Below the pieces are notes generated by a model that was not told the origin of the DNA, made no database searches, and saw only the letters and a list, made by a program, of their open reading frames with translations. This document shows, piece by piece, positions 44,005 to 55,750 of a DNA stretch of 64,000 bases. A program made the position numbers and the translations under genes. The stretch is from Ampelomyces quisqualis (lineage: Eukaryota; Ascomycota; Dothideomycetes; Pleosporales; Phaeosphaeriaceae). Positions within the stretch are counted from its first letter, which is position 1. The number at the start of each line of letters is the position of its first letter. The stretch lies in NCBI GenBank assembly GCA_018398575.1, contig JAGTXZ010000014.1:1302001-1366000 (forward strand), written 5' to 3'.

Positions 44005-46126
44005 GATTGTGGTGGGTGTGTGGTATCAGGTAGGACACAAGGACGGCGGAGGGGTGGATGTAGGGCGAGGGGCACGAGAGTTGCTGGGTGTGGAGCAAGA
44101 TAACGACGGAGCTGGCTATCTTATAAGAAGAGGCTGTCCCGGTGTGTGGCGGGGCCCAGGCTGGCCGCGTCGCCGAAATGTTTCCGTGGGATGAAGAGCA
44201 ACGCAGGGTTGGTTCCGACGGCCAGCCGCCAAGCCACCTGTTGACCCTGTCGTTACCGAGTAGAGCTCTTCTTTGTCCCTGTGCCTGTCTCAGCGCATGC
44301 GGTTGGTCGCGGCTCGAGAGCGCACAGCCTCAGCCTCAGCCATCTGTTCCGAGTTTGACCGCTTTGCTGCTGGAAAGCGTCGCCGGCCAGATCCCCAGGG
44401 CAACGTGGCTAATTTTACCCAGCACCTCGCTGAAGCCTGCAGGTCTGTACCATGTCTATGGTGAGGGAGCGGCGGCCAATGGCGAGCGACGCATAGGGAA
44501 CAGACATGGGCACTGCGTTGGGCTTCTAGCCTTGTCGCCAGAGATAAGCCACAAGCTGTTACTCGATGCGCAAACGTAACGCCCGCCGCCGCCGAAGCCT
44601 CGTCGACATGGCCAATGGCCTCCAGAATCATCAGCGCAGCATCGTGCCAACTGCTCCAGTGTGCAATGTGCATGTTGACGTCCAGCCGGGCATCCGTGCG
44701 CGTGGCGGCGTCGTCTCCCGCATTCTGCATGGCCGTTCCACGTGTCGCAAGGGCGAGAAAAGGCTCAACTTCCCCAGACTCCATCACTCGCCCGCCACGC
44801 ATCTCTCCCCGCCACGCATCTCTCCCCGCCTAGGTGCTACCTCAGTCCATGTATCGCTGAGACCAAGTGCCAGCGGTGTGGAAATCTGGGGTAGCTTATG
44901 CGACTCACTCTGATGAGCTTGTGCTCCACCATACATCTTAGTCATCAGCTTGACAACCACCCAACTACAGGCCTATCACCATTGCCGTTCAAGTTCTGTT
45001 CCCCAATCTCACGTGCCATCAGACAATGTGTGAACCTCTTGCGGTAGCTCAGAACCTCGTTTGCATCTCCTCGAGTCGAAGCGGTCGATACACTCCTGAC
45101 GCAACCTGGGCAGACATGAACCTTTGTCATTGCGTCGTTATGGTGTAGAAAGACATGGTTGAACGCCCAACTCAAGGGGTCCCACATGGTCAGCTGCGAA
45201 GATGACCTCAGACACACAAGCGCGCCTTGAGAAGGTCCCTGACTCCCTTGGGAACATGCGTTCTCGCAATGCCGGAGCGAAGGAGTCACCTACCGCACCC
45301 CTGAGATTAGCGAAGATCAAGAATGGCGGACCCGGGCCAATAGGCTGAAGTGGCCGACGGGAGATGACCATGTGCTTTGTGCTTTTTCTGCTCCGTAGAC
45401 TACCCGCCGGCCTGAAAGTGTTATCCGTACCGAGTAGACGTGCGACGCCGCCTCTGTGTTATTTGAAGAGAGAGAGTCTCCACCTTTCAAGTCGACAGCC
45501 GACCCCTGGCTCCACAGGCGGCATACGCCTGCAGAGTGTGTGCGAGTGTGCGAGCTGCTGTACCAGCAGCACCAGAAAATCATTTCTCCGACAGCAGGGT
45601 CGTCTTGGACCAGCGACTCATGGGCAACGCACCACAGCAGAGGCGTGTGCTAGTGACTTTCAGTTTTTGATCGCCGTCAAGGATACTCCGTACTCTACCC
45701 TGCTGAGCTTGGGTCTCACGTTGCAAGTTGCGCGGCCTGCCGCCTCTGGCCCTCCGTCTCCTTTCTAACCCCTCCCTCCGCCTGGGACCTGCTATGGACC
45801 GTCGCCTGGAGCTGTCTCACCATCCTCATTGTGCCTGCTAAGACGGCATCGGACGCCGAGTTGTTGCATCGCCTAGCGCTGGGACAGTCACACTGCACCT
45901 CATTCGGCATCCAACGGCAGGGCTCTCCTCGGCCTCACTTGGACCACTCACCCATCCACTCCTTTATTCCTTCATTTCTGCATTCGATCGAGGCGCCGCT
46001 GCTGCCACACACACGCCCGGGGTATGCGCGTCCCCCACTGTCTTTCCAGGCCCTGACCGCCCGCGCCGTCCTCTGCAAGACCGCTAATCTTGGTCACATA
46101 CGACAGACAGAGGCACCCCCTCCGCC
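44005..46126. other. Long divergent intergenic region upstream of glutamine synthetase
   Basis: 2.1 kb. AGATAA also occurs at 44542-44547. The open frames seen in it (for example 44290-44802 minus, 44566-44913 plus, 45364-45768 plus) lack domain features and contradict one another. The open frame 45831-46778 is a shadow of the next gene. A long 5' UTR for either neighbour is possible. Confidence 0.45.
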
Positions 46127-49100
46127 ATGCATCGGCACACCGTCTCCGAGACGGGCGGCGACATGGCGTCTGCCCGCAGCGACCGGGCGCCGTCGTTCAG
46201 CAGCGACCGGCCGTCAGTCACGGGGTCGGTCACGTTCCAGATGCACTCCAACCCCAGGCCTGCGCCAGCCTACATCGCGGCGTCGGTGGCCTCGCAAATC
46301 GTCACCGACCACCACAACGCACAGCTGCGAGACCGGGACCCGGACGCCGAAGAGCTCGAGAACGCCGTCTTCTCGGAACAGGCGCTCGCCCTGCTCAATG
46401 CCTTCCTCGACCACCTGCTGTTTGCATTCCTCGAGGCCGCCCGCTCGCCCCCGCTCGCCGCCATCCGACCCGCCGTCTCAGACGTGCTCAAGCCGCGCCT
46501 GGCCCGCGAGGCCACCGAGGCCGCCGACGAGGAGCTCGAGGGGCTCCTGGCCGGAGAAGACGACGACCTCCCCACGCAACATGGCAAGGCGGCAGACAGG
46601 TGGGACGTGGAAAAGGTGTGGAAGCGCACCCGCTTGCGCATCATGGTCTACACGCGTCTGGGCGAGCTCGAGGATGAAGACGAGGACAAGTACGTCCAGC
46701 AGGAGCGCGGGCTCAGCATGGACGAAGACGACGACGACGACGCCGGGCTCGTGTCGTGGGCGTCTGCCATTTTCCTGACCTCGGTCATTGAGTACGTCGC
46801 CGAGCAGACGCTGCTGGTCGCTGGGTCGGCTGCCTTCGCGCGCATGGCCGCCAAGGTGAAGAAGCTCGCACAGCAAACCGACGACTCGGCAGCGCTGAAC
46901 CTTGAGCGCCTGGTCATCGAGGAGCCCGACGTGGAGAAGATTGCGCTCAACTCGGCGCTCGGCAGGCTGTGGAGGACGTGGCGGAAGCGCGTTCGCTCGC
47001 CCCTCTCGCCCCGCTCGCCCCGGTCGCCAGCTCGCGGCCTGCACTCCGTCGCAAGCTACTCGAGCCTGCCCTGCCGAAAGATGAGCCACGATACCATGGA
47101 CGGTGGTGACCACTTGCCCGTTCCCGAGCACATCCCCACCGAAACCGACATCGCCGCGAACATACCCCTGCCTCTGGGTGACAACGACGTCAACGAGATC
47201 GAAGTCCCTGGACTGGCCAGGACTTTTGAAGCCGATGAGGAGAGCACAGGCACACGGACACCCATACTGCGCGCTCAGCGCCCGTTCAGCGTCATCATGC
47301 TAGCTCCCGCCGAGACGTTCCGTTATAGAACTACGCAAGGGCGACCCGTCTCCATGCCTCCTCCCCAGGCCTCTGAATTCACCGTCCCTGCGCCATCTCC
47401 GGAACGAGCGGCGACTCCACCCGAGACGCCGTTCGAGACTCCCATGGAACATGCGCCTACGCGCCAGTCGTACATGGCGACAGAGGAACAGCCAGCAACT
47501 CCTGTCCATGTACAAGACGAAGATGCACACGCGGCAGAGCCCCCGCGAGAAGCAGATGCAGTTACAATGGCTTTCGCCGCCTCGACAGGAATGGGTTCCC
47601 ACATGAGCGCAGTCGATCCCATCACGACAAATGTACCTGACCGGGGCGACGACGAGCCGGGCCTTCCTAGTGCAGGTAGCTACGAAAGTGAGCCCAAGAT
47701 CATGCAGTCTAAGAGAATGTCGGTAGAGAAGCGGGGTCCACCTATCGTGCGCACGTTTTCCTCGCGCAGCTCCAGTCGGTCGGCGCAACACACGCCTGCC
47801 GCGTCCCCGAACCTGTCGCAACACCAGGAAGGAAGATCGTATCTCGATGACTCGGAAGACGAGGAACATGAGAAAATTGGCGTTGCGCGCACTTCTGACG
47901 TCCCTATTCGGTCCACGTCCACACCGCCAGCCGATACATTCCATGACCAGGGCAATTACGCTGCTCAAGGTGGCTATGTAGAAGTTCAGCCACGCCAAAC
48001 CTTGGCTACCTCGATATCAGTTCGCAAAACCCCCACGCCTGAAGAGAAGCCTAATGTACCTGATCGGTCTGTTGCGCGCAAGGAATCTCACAGACGGGAG
48101 TTTGTTATGGGTGAGTTCTTCGCTGCTGGTGCAAGTCAACTTGGAAACATCACCAGCTATCCAAGGAAGGAAGTTCCACAGCCCTCGCTCCCTTCCTTGC
48201 AAGAAGTCGATAACCCCCCACGACAGCGAACTGCTTCCGAAGCCAGCGCCTCGCCTAGCGCTCATCAGCATAGCCCCAGCCATTCAAGTCGACAGATACC
48301 GCATAAACACGCAGAAGAAACGAAGCGCTCACAGCGCGTTCCTGCGGACGGTTCGCCTTCTTCCGAGAAGTCTGCCGTGCAGCGAGTTCCGTCCACTTCC
48401 TCGAAGAAGTCGGGCAGCTTCACTGCCAAGCACAGTGGTCGCGACTCCGAAGCAAGCCAGCGCTCGCACGCGCGCGGTCGCATGTCCGAGGAGGATCGGG
48501 AACGCCAATTTCAGTCATTGGTGAATGGAGAAGAGACGGTAAAGTTTACCTTGACCCCTCAAACAGTTCGGGGTTTTGATGTTAGTGGATCTTCATTCTC
48601 ACTCGCCGTTCAATCTTGACATTACTGGACACTAACTTTGCTAGGGATCGCCTGTCCAGAGGAAGCCGGAGATGCAAAGACCCACTACGTCCAGTGTGCC
48701 AGTTCACCCACGAGTCGCTGCCGACAAATACAACTCGTCCGGTACTGGGAATCTACCATCCAGATCAGCATCCAGGAGTAAGGGTCCGATTGCTGCGCCA
48801 CAAAAAGCCTCATCGAGCAGGAAAGTGGTTGGCAGACAACTAGCCAGGGAACCGCGCATCGAGTCGGAGTCCATGCGCGACTTGGCTGATTTCATCCGAT
48901 CGACCGGACCCTCGCCGGGTCAAGAGAAACCCGTGCAGCCGTTCAACATCGGTGGTCCACATTCCAACAATGCTTCATCGTGCTCACTGGCCCGTGAGAC
49001 GTCAATGAAAATGAATGGCGCGCGCGGGTTGGATAGTCCATCAGCAAAACCCCGCATCAACATGGAGCCTCGCAGCCCGGCAGGACTGAGCACTGGCAAT

Positions 49101-49976
49101 GACGACCTCATAGATTTCATCCGACAGGGACCTCCTAGTGCACCCAACGGAAGGCACAGGATACCTCGCAACGTTGCGCCATTCCGGACAACTGTGGATT
49201 CTGACCAGTTTGACCAGATGATTGGAGGACATGGCAATGTCGAATCTGCATATGGCTCAACAGTCTCCACACTCGAGTCAAATCAATCTACACAGACCAT
49301 CAACTCACGCACTGGTTTCATTCCTGAGCCCAAAGTTGTTCAGCCAGCGTACTCGAATGAACCGCAGAAGCTATCTGGCAACATGGCCTCCAACAATGCT
49401 GAACCTAACATTACACGTACCCGCCATCGCGTCAAGGACCCATACGCGATTGACATGTCCGATGACGAAGACGAAGACGAAGACGAAGACGAAGATCAAT
49501 TGACTGCACTCCCACCCTCGAGTCAGCCAGCTCCACCACCTGCTTCAGCCGCAAGACAGGAGAGTCTGATGGATTTCCTGAATGGCATGGACCCACCAAG
49601 TAATAGCAAACCCCAGCCCTTTATGCTTAGTCAAGAGACCATCGCCGCGGCTAAGGCCCGCGCAAACGCCTCAAACTCGACACTTTCGTCCAGCAACCCT
49701 ACCACCAGGAACGGCCCGACACAGTACGGCGCCACTTCTTCGACAACAGTAGCATCGGACGCCCCCCGCGCATATAACCCGCGACTGCAGGCTAGGGCCC
49801 CGGCTGTCATCGATTCGCGTAGCTCGTCCAAGACAGCGACCGACGACCTTGCAGACTTCTTGAGGAACTCTGGACCTCCAGAACCGACCAGGACCAACCC
49901 GCAGGTGAAAAAGGAGGAAGAGAAGAAGAGCAGGAGGTTCTGGAGAAGTAAGAAGACGTACGGCGATCTGCCGTAA
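46127..49976 (+). CDS. Large mostly disordered protein with structured N-terminus and repeated DLxDFIR motifs
   Basis: join(46127..48580,48645..49976), 1261 aa. The first 290 residues look folded: VFSEQALALLNAFLDHLLFA, VWKRTRLRIMVYTRLGELED, SAIFLTSVIEYVAEQTLLVA and LNSALGRLWRTWRKR. Three helices of the SEQALALLNAFLDHLL and VIEYVAEQTLL type recall a histone-fold-like pair, but I cannot name the family. The rest is Ser/Pro/Glu-rich. After the intron the motif DLADFIRSTGPSP (near residue 895), DLIDFIRQGPPS, LMDFLNGMDPPS and DDLADFLRNSGPPEP (near 1215) recurs four times. An acidic run MSDDEDEDEDEDED is encoded by a GACGAA repeat (49457-49499). The C-terminus is basic (KKSRRFWRSKKTYGD). Intron 48581-48644 (GTTAGT..CTAG) joins RGFD to GSPVQRKP. 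Confidence 0.85.
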
Positions 49977-50356
49977 CCGATCCGGTCGGTCAGGTGGTGG
50001 GAGCAAGTCTGCTTCGAGGTTCACACTATTCCTAGTGTTATGTATTTTCGATTCACAATACGCTAACGGAAGCTTGAATGGACGTGGATGCTGGAGAGCT
50101 TTGTAAGCTGGTCTCTCAATACCCTATTTTGATCATAGTTATCCTGGTCCGCTTCTCTTCCTGTATTGATCTTATGTTTCTGGCACCTCATCTAAACTAT
50201 CACAATGCACCGTCTTTTATGAGCTGGCCAATACCACGACGAACGGAAACACATGACTGTCACGCGAATGCTGTGCAACTTGGGATCAATCTTCTCAGTC
50301 ATCTATCCTATGCCATGCTCTGTCATCGACCGTGCTAAGCTGACCTTGTTCATTTC
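49977..50356. other. Convergent intergenic region
   Basis: 380 bp between the stop of the large disordered protein and the remains of the oxidoreductase pseudogene. Nothing recognised. Confidence 0.4.
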
Positions 50357-52143
50357 TCACGTCTGGAGCGCCTGTCCCTGACTCTGCTTCCCCGCCTCAT
50401 CCGCCGGCTCCAAACCCGCCCAAGACGGACCGCACAGCTGCACGCCATCCTTGCGCAACCTGCTTCCATGCACGGGGACAATCCCAGCTCTTCTCCGCCG
50501 AGTTCCAGCACACCACACCCTTCAGATGCTGACACAGCGCGCTCAACTGGTCGACTTGCCTGCCCTCATCTTTGTACACGGCAAGCGGCTTGCTCGACGT
50601 TGCGTTCATCACCCCGCCTTCGCTGTGGGTCATGTCGGTTTGGACGAAACGCTTGTATTGAGAATGGATTTGGAGGTCGTGCGAGAGCATGCTGGGCAGG
50701 GATTTGAGCATGGTTGCAACGCGCTTGGGGTCGTGGATCGAGGTCCAGGGCTTAGGCTTGCCGGTCATGTTGTCGGCGCCGAGGTTGCCAGCAACCACGC
50801 CGTGCGTTACGACGTGGTCTGAGTCGCCCGTGACAATGTACGTGTGCTTCATGCCTTGGTTCTTGCCGATGATTTTCATAAAGTCATCCGGCTCGTTGAC
50901 CTGGCTGCTCCACTTGTAGTCGATGGAGCTGGCCTGTGGAAAGCGGGTGCGTGTCCATTCTTCGAGCTTGACGAAGGGTGCGAGAGTATCCAACTGGCCG
51001 ACTTTATGGTCGCCACCACCGACGACAAGGTAGTCGTCCTTCTCGTCGCACTCGCTAAGGCGGACGTATTTGTGTATCTCGGTGGAGTCGTAGAAGAGAC
51101 AGTCTTCGATCGAGCCTTTGGGTACGCGTGCGGCGATGTAGTACGTGCGGTAGTACTCTTCCTGTGCGATGACTGAAAGTTTCTACAGCGGAATCAGAGT
51201 CGCCTCCACGGCGTCGGCGCCTGTGATGGTGTGTCCGTCGAACGTCTTGATGTATATACATTCTTGTGTCCCATCCCGAGAATATCAGTGCCTTTTCGGA
51301 AACGTCCATGCATCGTGTGTTGTTGGTGTAGCAGGAGAAGTTCAGCTGCTACTTGAGGAAACCGAGGAGACCGACGAGGTATTTTGTAGGGTGGAAGGTC
51401 GCCTGGCCCGGAAACACCACAGCATTGCTCTGATCGATACTGCCATTGCAGCCCTTGAGCTTGAAGCCTTCCTTGTACTCCGCTTCGAGTCCGAGTTCCT
51501 TTGCCTTTCGACCTTCCTCGATCAGCGTCTTAATGTCGTCTGCGTGCTCTCTGGTTCCCTTGGGGTACTGCGAAAAGTCGTAACCAGGCAGCTGACGATA
51601 TGCGCACTCGATGTTTAGCTGCTTCGAGATCTCGCCGAAGCGGTTGAGCGCCCATACATGCGACTCAGCAGCAAGTTTCGCGGCCTTGTCGCCATGCTTC
51701 TTGGCGATCTCCGGGTAGCCGTCGCCCAGGTCGCTGGCCAAGTGACCACTCGTACGTCCAGTTTCACCCGAAAGTACTTCGCGGCCCTCAACAAGCACTA
51801 CGTTCAGACTGCGCGTGACGAGCTCATATGCGGTCGAAATACCCGAGATACATGCTCTAACGATGCAGACATCGGTTTCGAGGTCTCGATCAAGTTTGGA
51901 GAACTTTGGGATATCCTTAAAAGGCAGTTTATGAATACACACGGGATCAGTCTCTCCACTGGTAAACATGGCATGTTTCGTGTCTCTCATCGATACTGAA
52001 GCCACGGTGGCTCGTAGTTGCAGACTTGGCAGTCTCGCAAATCGCTGTACGTTTGGTGCGAAGCAAAAGATTTTTGCTGCCTGTATAGTAGCTACCCGTG
52101 AAATGCAGCGCAGATAAGAGGAGGTGAGGAGACGACGAAGCAA
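50357..52143 (-). pseudogene. Decayed FAD-dependent oxidoreductase (DAO family) with C-terminal Rieske domain
   Basis: The remnant is collinear with fungal FAD oxidoreductase-Rieske fusions, but its frame is broken in several places. The start is ATG 51990 (MRDTKHAMF) or, with an extension, 52143. The dinucleotide motif reads DVCIVRACISG, with the first two glycines of GxGxxG replaced. The frame stops at 51349-51351 after LVGLLGFLK. The family text then continues in shifting frames: NFSCYTNNTRCMDVSEK, then GTDILGMGHKN, then IKTFDGHTITGADAVEA, with a TATATA run at 51253-51258. A TAG at 51183-51185 interrupts IPL..KLSV. The last part (VGQLDTLAPFVKLEEW, VTGDSDHVVTHG) is open again. The Rieske site has CQH and WDCP, then a frameshift at the CCCC run (50474-50477) removes the second His; the right sequence (VHGSR) persists in the next frame down to 50357. 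Many lesions make a sequencing error unlikely. Confidence 0.85.
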
Positions 52144-52688
52144 GACTTAATGCACAGAAAACAACCAGCACCTGGAGGGGTGTATACACCCACACGAAGC
52201 TCCTGTGCCTCCATGCGGCCATAGTCATGACGACTCGATGCTGCATAATTGGCTGTGTAGAGATTTTGCAGGCGAGTGAAGGTCGGCCTCGCGTTGTTGT
52301 TGGTCACTTTGACGATACGTTGACGTGGGTAACATGAACGGACGCCTCTCCGTGGAGGAACATCAGAAATTTGAGAACATCACGATGGCTCTGGAAGAAT
52401 AAGCAGATGGCAAGGTGTGTAGGGCTAAGCTGTGATGCTATTGTGTGTCTAGATATAGTTTGTCTTCGCCATCGACGGCGCCGACGCGTACAAAAGACCG
52501 TGGACTAACGCGCCACTTCTCGTAAATAAGTAACTGCATCAGTGCGTCCATTCTGGCTCTGGTAGGCAAATCTGATAATCGTCAACGCCAGGCCACTAGG
52601 CATTGAAAAACACATCGACTCACTCGTAGACGACATGGACATAAGACTTCTGACCTTACGATTCATTGCAGACACTCCATCCCTTAGT
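52144..52688. other. Intergenic region
   Basis: 545 bp between the pseudogene start and the 3' end of the acyl-CoA ligase gene. Nothing recognised. Confidence 0.4.
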
Positions 52689-54616
52689 TCAAGACCTGTC
52701 CGCCTCTTTCAGTAAATTCTCCGCGACGTCTCTCAGCACAAATTTTTTGATCTTTCCACTGCCAGTAAGCGGTATTGCATCGCTACAGTCCTCTCCCAGC
52801 CAAAATATATGTACTGGCGCCTTGTGCCTGCCCAGTATCTTTCTCACCCAGGTCCTGACCTCATCGAGGCGAGGCTTGTCGGTGCCTTCTTCGCGGAGGA
52901 GGAATGCAGCAGGGACTTCGACATACCGAGGATGTGAGACACCGACGACGATTGCGCGTGTGATGGAAGGGTGCTGAACAAGACGTTCTTCAATTTCGAG
53001 GGGGTAGATATTTTCGCCACCTAGGTTTGTGTTAGCATGTCTCAAGTCTGTGGAGGTATGTGGAGCACCTACCTCGAATGATGATGTCCTTGAAGCGCCC
53101 CGTAATGGTGCAGTACCCATCGACATCAAGTACTGCTTCATCGCCAGTGTGTAACCACAGTTCACCCTGGTCGTCTCTAACCAGGAGCTCTGCAGTCTTC
53201 TCAGGGTTCTCCCAGTAACCACGACACACCTGGTATCCAGCTACACATAGCTCGCCCCGTACGCCTATAGGTACAATTCGATCTTGACGATCTGCGATTT
53301 TGACGCGCGCATGCGGGAGGACGGTACCAACAGATGTAAGTCTGGCATGTAATGAGTCGGAGGTATGTGCGTTGAAAACCGTCGGTGAAGCTTCAGTCAG
53401 TCCATAGCTAGACGTGAAGTCCGACATGCCGAGTTCGTCAACCATGCGCTCCATCAACCACCGCGGTACCGGACTGCCTGCCACAATACCAGTGCGCAGC
53501 TCGGACGACCAGCCATCTGGCTTCTCGACATTCATGACCGACTCCATCATAGCTGGTACACCGTGTAGTGCTGTACATCGTTCGTCGGAGATGGCGTGCA
53601 TGGTTGCAACGGGATCAAATGATTCCGCAGGGAATACGATTGTGCCACCATGACTGAGCGTCGCGAGAAGGCCAAGCGTGAGACCGAAGCAGTGGAAGAG
53701 GGGTGGTGGGCAGCAAAGTGTGTCGTCGGAGGTGAGGTCCATGCGGTCACCTATGAAGCGAGAGTTGTTGACGAGGTTACTGCGTTAGCAATTAGTACAG
53801 GCATTTCCTACGCAAGTCTTCATAGCTCACTGATGTGTCAACATGGCAGCTTTGGGATTGCCGGTGCTGCCACTCGTGAACTGCAGATTTGCAACGTCGT
53901 GCGGGCTTATGATGCCGTCGAATATCTCCAAAATATGTTCCGGTATACTCTGTGCTGCCTCACGGAATTCCTCGTATCCAATGAAGCCATTGCTACCACG
54001 TATCAGACAGACGCTCTTCAGTTCCGGCAGAACAGTACGCAGATCTTCGTCGTGTAATCTCTGGAGGAGGGGTCCGTTGTCGAATTGTGCTATGGTGGGA
54101 GTGGTGAAGAGTATTCTACATTCTGCTTTCATGAGCATACTATATAGAGACGATCCTGCGCTATGCAATTGACTTACTCGTGTGCTTCAAGGCGTACACC
54201 ATTTCCGTCGCCGTGTACGTGTTGTTGAGCGTCACACATATCGCGCCGACTCTGGCGCAAGCAAAAAAAAGCGCAATGTATCTCTCGCAATTGCCGCTCA
54301 TAATCCCAACTCTATCCCGCGGTCGCATTCCGTATTTCAAAAGTGCTCGGGCAAGCAAGCTTGATTCGTCCCAAAGGTCTTGATACTTCCATCGTGCGCC
54401 AGTCCATGGTATCACGACAGCTTCCTTGTTAGGATACAGTCTAACTTGTTGTTGCAATAGTTGTGATATGGTCAGTTGTGAAAGAGGTGGATCGAGGGGT
54501 CCGGAGACGATCGATAGATTTGGGTAGGGGGGAAGTATGTATGGGTCGATCTGAAGAAGTGTTTGGTTCAAACGTTGCAAAGCCTCTTGCTGGGAACGGT
54601 CGAAAATCAGCGCCAT
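52689..54616 (-). CDS. sidI: Acyl-CoA ligase, SidI (mevalonyl-CoA ligase)-like
   Basis: complement(join(52689..53020,53073..53779,53831..54122,54178..54616)), 589 aa. It belongs to the AMP-forming acyl-CoA synthetase (ANL) superfamily. The P-loop is QFTSGSTGNPKAAMLTH (about 226-242). Other core motifs are SSYGLTEASPTVF, GELWLHTGDEAVLD, TGRFKDIIIRGGENIYP (spliced) and the C-terminal catalytic lysine K569 in LTGSGKIKKF. Fungal SidI activates mevalonate for the anhydromevalonyl group of fusarinine or coprogen siderophores. Sequence alone gives only the superfamily; the SidI call relies on length and on the neighbouring SidF-like, monooxygenase-like and ABC transporter genes, plus the GATA sites upstream. 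The N-terminal RLNQTLLQI is only a poor match to a PTS2 peroxisomal signal. Introns of 49-55 nt. No active-site residue is missing. Confidence 0.8.
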
Positions 54617-55750
54617 TGAAGTGTCCTCGCAAAGACCGTCACAACGCCTGACCGGTAGCCGGTGTGTATGAAAGCAGACCCAGAAGCGTGACGGTCCTTC
54701 GCTGATGACTCGGATCTAAGTCTTCAGTGACAGCGAGGGCCGTGGCACAAGCCTGGTACGTATGCCGACAAGCAAGAAAACTTCCGTAGGACATTTCCGC
54801 TGCCGTCGTTTTAGCCTGTCAGGTATGGACCACACCGCCAGTAAAAACTTGCCAGCTGCTTCATACGGGCAGTGCGCCGGCCTCGTCATAATCTAACAAA
54901 GTTTGTGGAGTCCGTCGACGCGGTTATCCAGAGTGGTACCAGGTTCATGAAGGATCGTCCAATGTTTGGGCATGGTAGATTGGAGGAATAGTGGATCGAT
55001 GGAGCTATCCCGCTTGCTTTGACAGGGTCCGTCATCTGATAAGATGTGATGAGGTAACAGCTATGTCAGCCGAAGCTTCTATCAGATGAAACAGGGCAGC
55101 TGAGGCTTGATGTGGGGGGTGGGAAGGATTCGGCTTGGTATGGGGTTGGTATGGAGCTTGTCCGTGCGTCTGATAGGAAATCTAATCTGATAAACTCTTC
55201 CTTGTCGCCGCCACGACCAGAAACAGAAGGCTTCAGATGACTTCCGAGGACCATGATACGTGTAGGGTTTGTGTGGCGTGCGTTGAAGAAATGTCGACGC
55301 CAGCTCGGCTAGGTCGCGGTCTCGACCTCCCTCACCGAGCCGATCGTTGGACTTTGGGCCCTTCAGCCCGCCCTGCAGACCTTCCTACAAAACGTGGTTG
55401 GTCATTACCAAATCGCTTACCATTTTCCGTCGTCAGCCCTGAGTTCGCAAGCGATATCTGATCCGTGGCTGTGGCAGGGATCAGCCTTTTTAGTGCAGGC
55501 TATGACGCGTGGGCGTTCACCGAAGTCTCTAGTGGTTTAGTGGCGCAGTGGCTTGCAGCTTGCTGCATCGATAGCCTATTGTAACATTGTGCTAAAACTA
55601 GCTATTGCGTGTGGCTGGGAGCGGGATGCAAAGATCACGTGATAGTACAGGCATGCCGGCAAGACTCCTGCTGAAGGTGTACATACAAGAATGATTTTAA
55701 GATACAGGCGCCAAGGTTCAGTTAGGTGTCAAGTACATACTGAGCGTAGG
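54617..55750 (-). promoter_or_regulatory. Upstream region of the SidI-like gene with four ATCTGATAR/GTCTGATAR sites
   Basis: ATCTGATAA at 55034-55042 and 55185-55193, ATCTGATAG reversed at 55079-55087, and GTCTGATAG at 55168-55176. The first and second match exactly the ATCWGATAA consensus described for fungal iron-regulatory GATA repressors (SreA/Urbs1 type), and the others are one base away. They lie about 420-580 bp upstream of the SidI-like ATG. Binding is inferred. No gene is supported in the rest of the region. Confidence 0.7.

Noticed and set aside
43392..44075. 227-codon minus-strand frame across the first introns of glutamine synthetase
   Set aside because: It reads through the introns and uses the wrong frame for exon 4; the spliced glutamine synthetase explains the region fully.
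44290..44802. 170-codon minus-strand frame upstream of glutamine synthetase
   Set aside because: No domain, odd composition, and overlapped by plus-strand frames of similar quality; more likely promoter or UTR sequence.
45831..46778. 315-codon plus-strand frame rich in Arg, Pro and Ser
   Set aside because: It overlaps the N-terminal domain of the gene at 46127 in a shifted frame. Its composition (RSPPSDPPSQTCSS..) is typical of a shadow frame.
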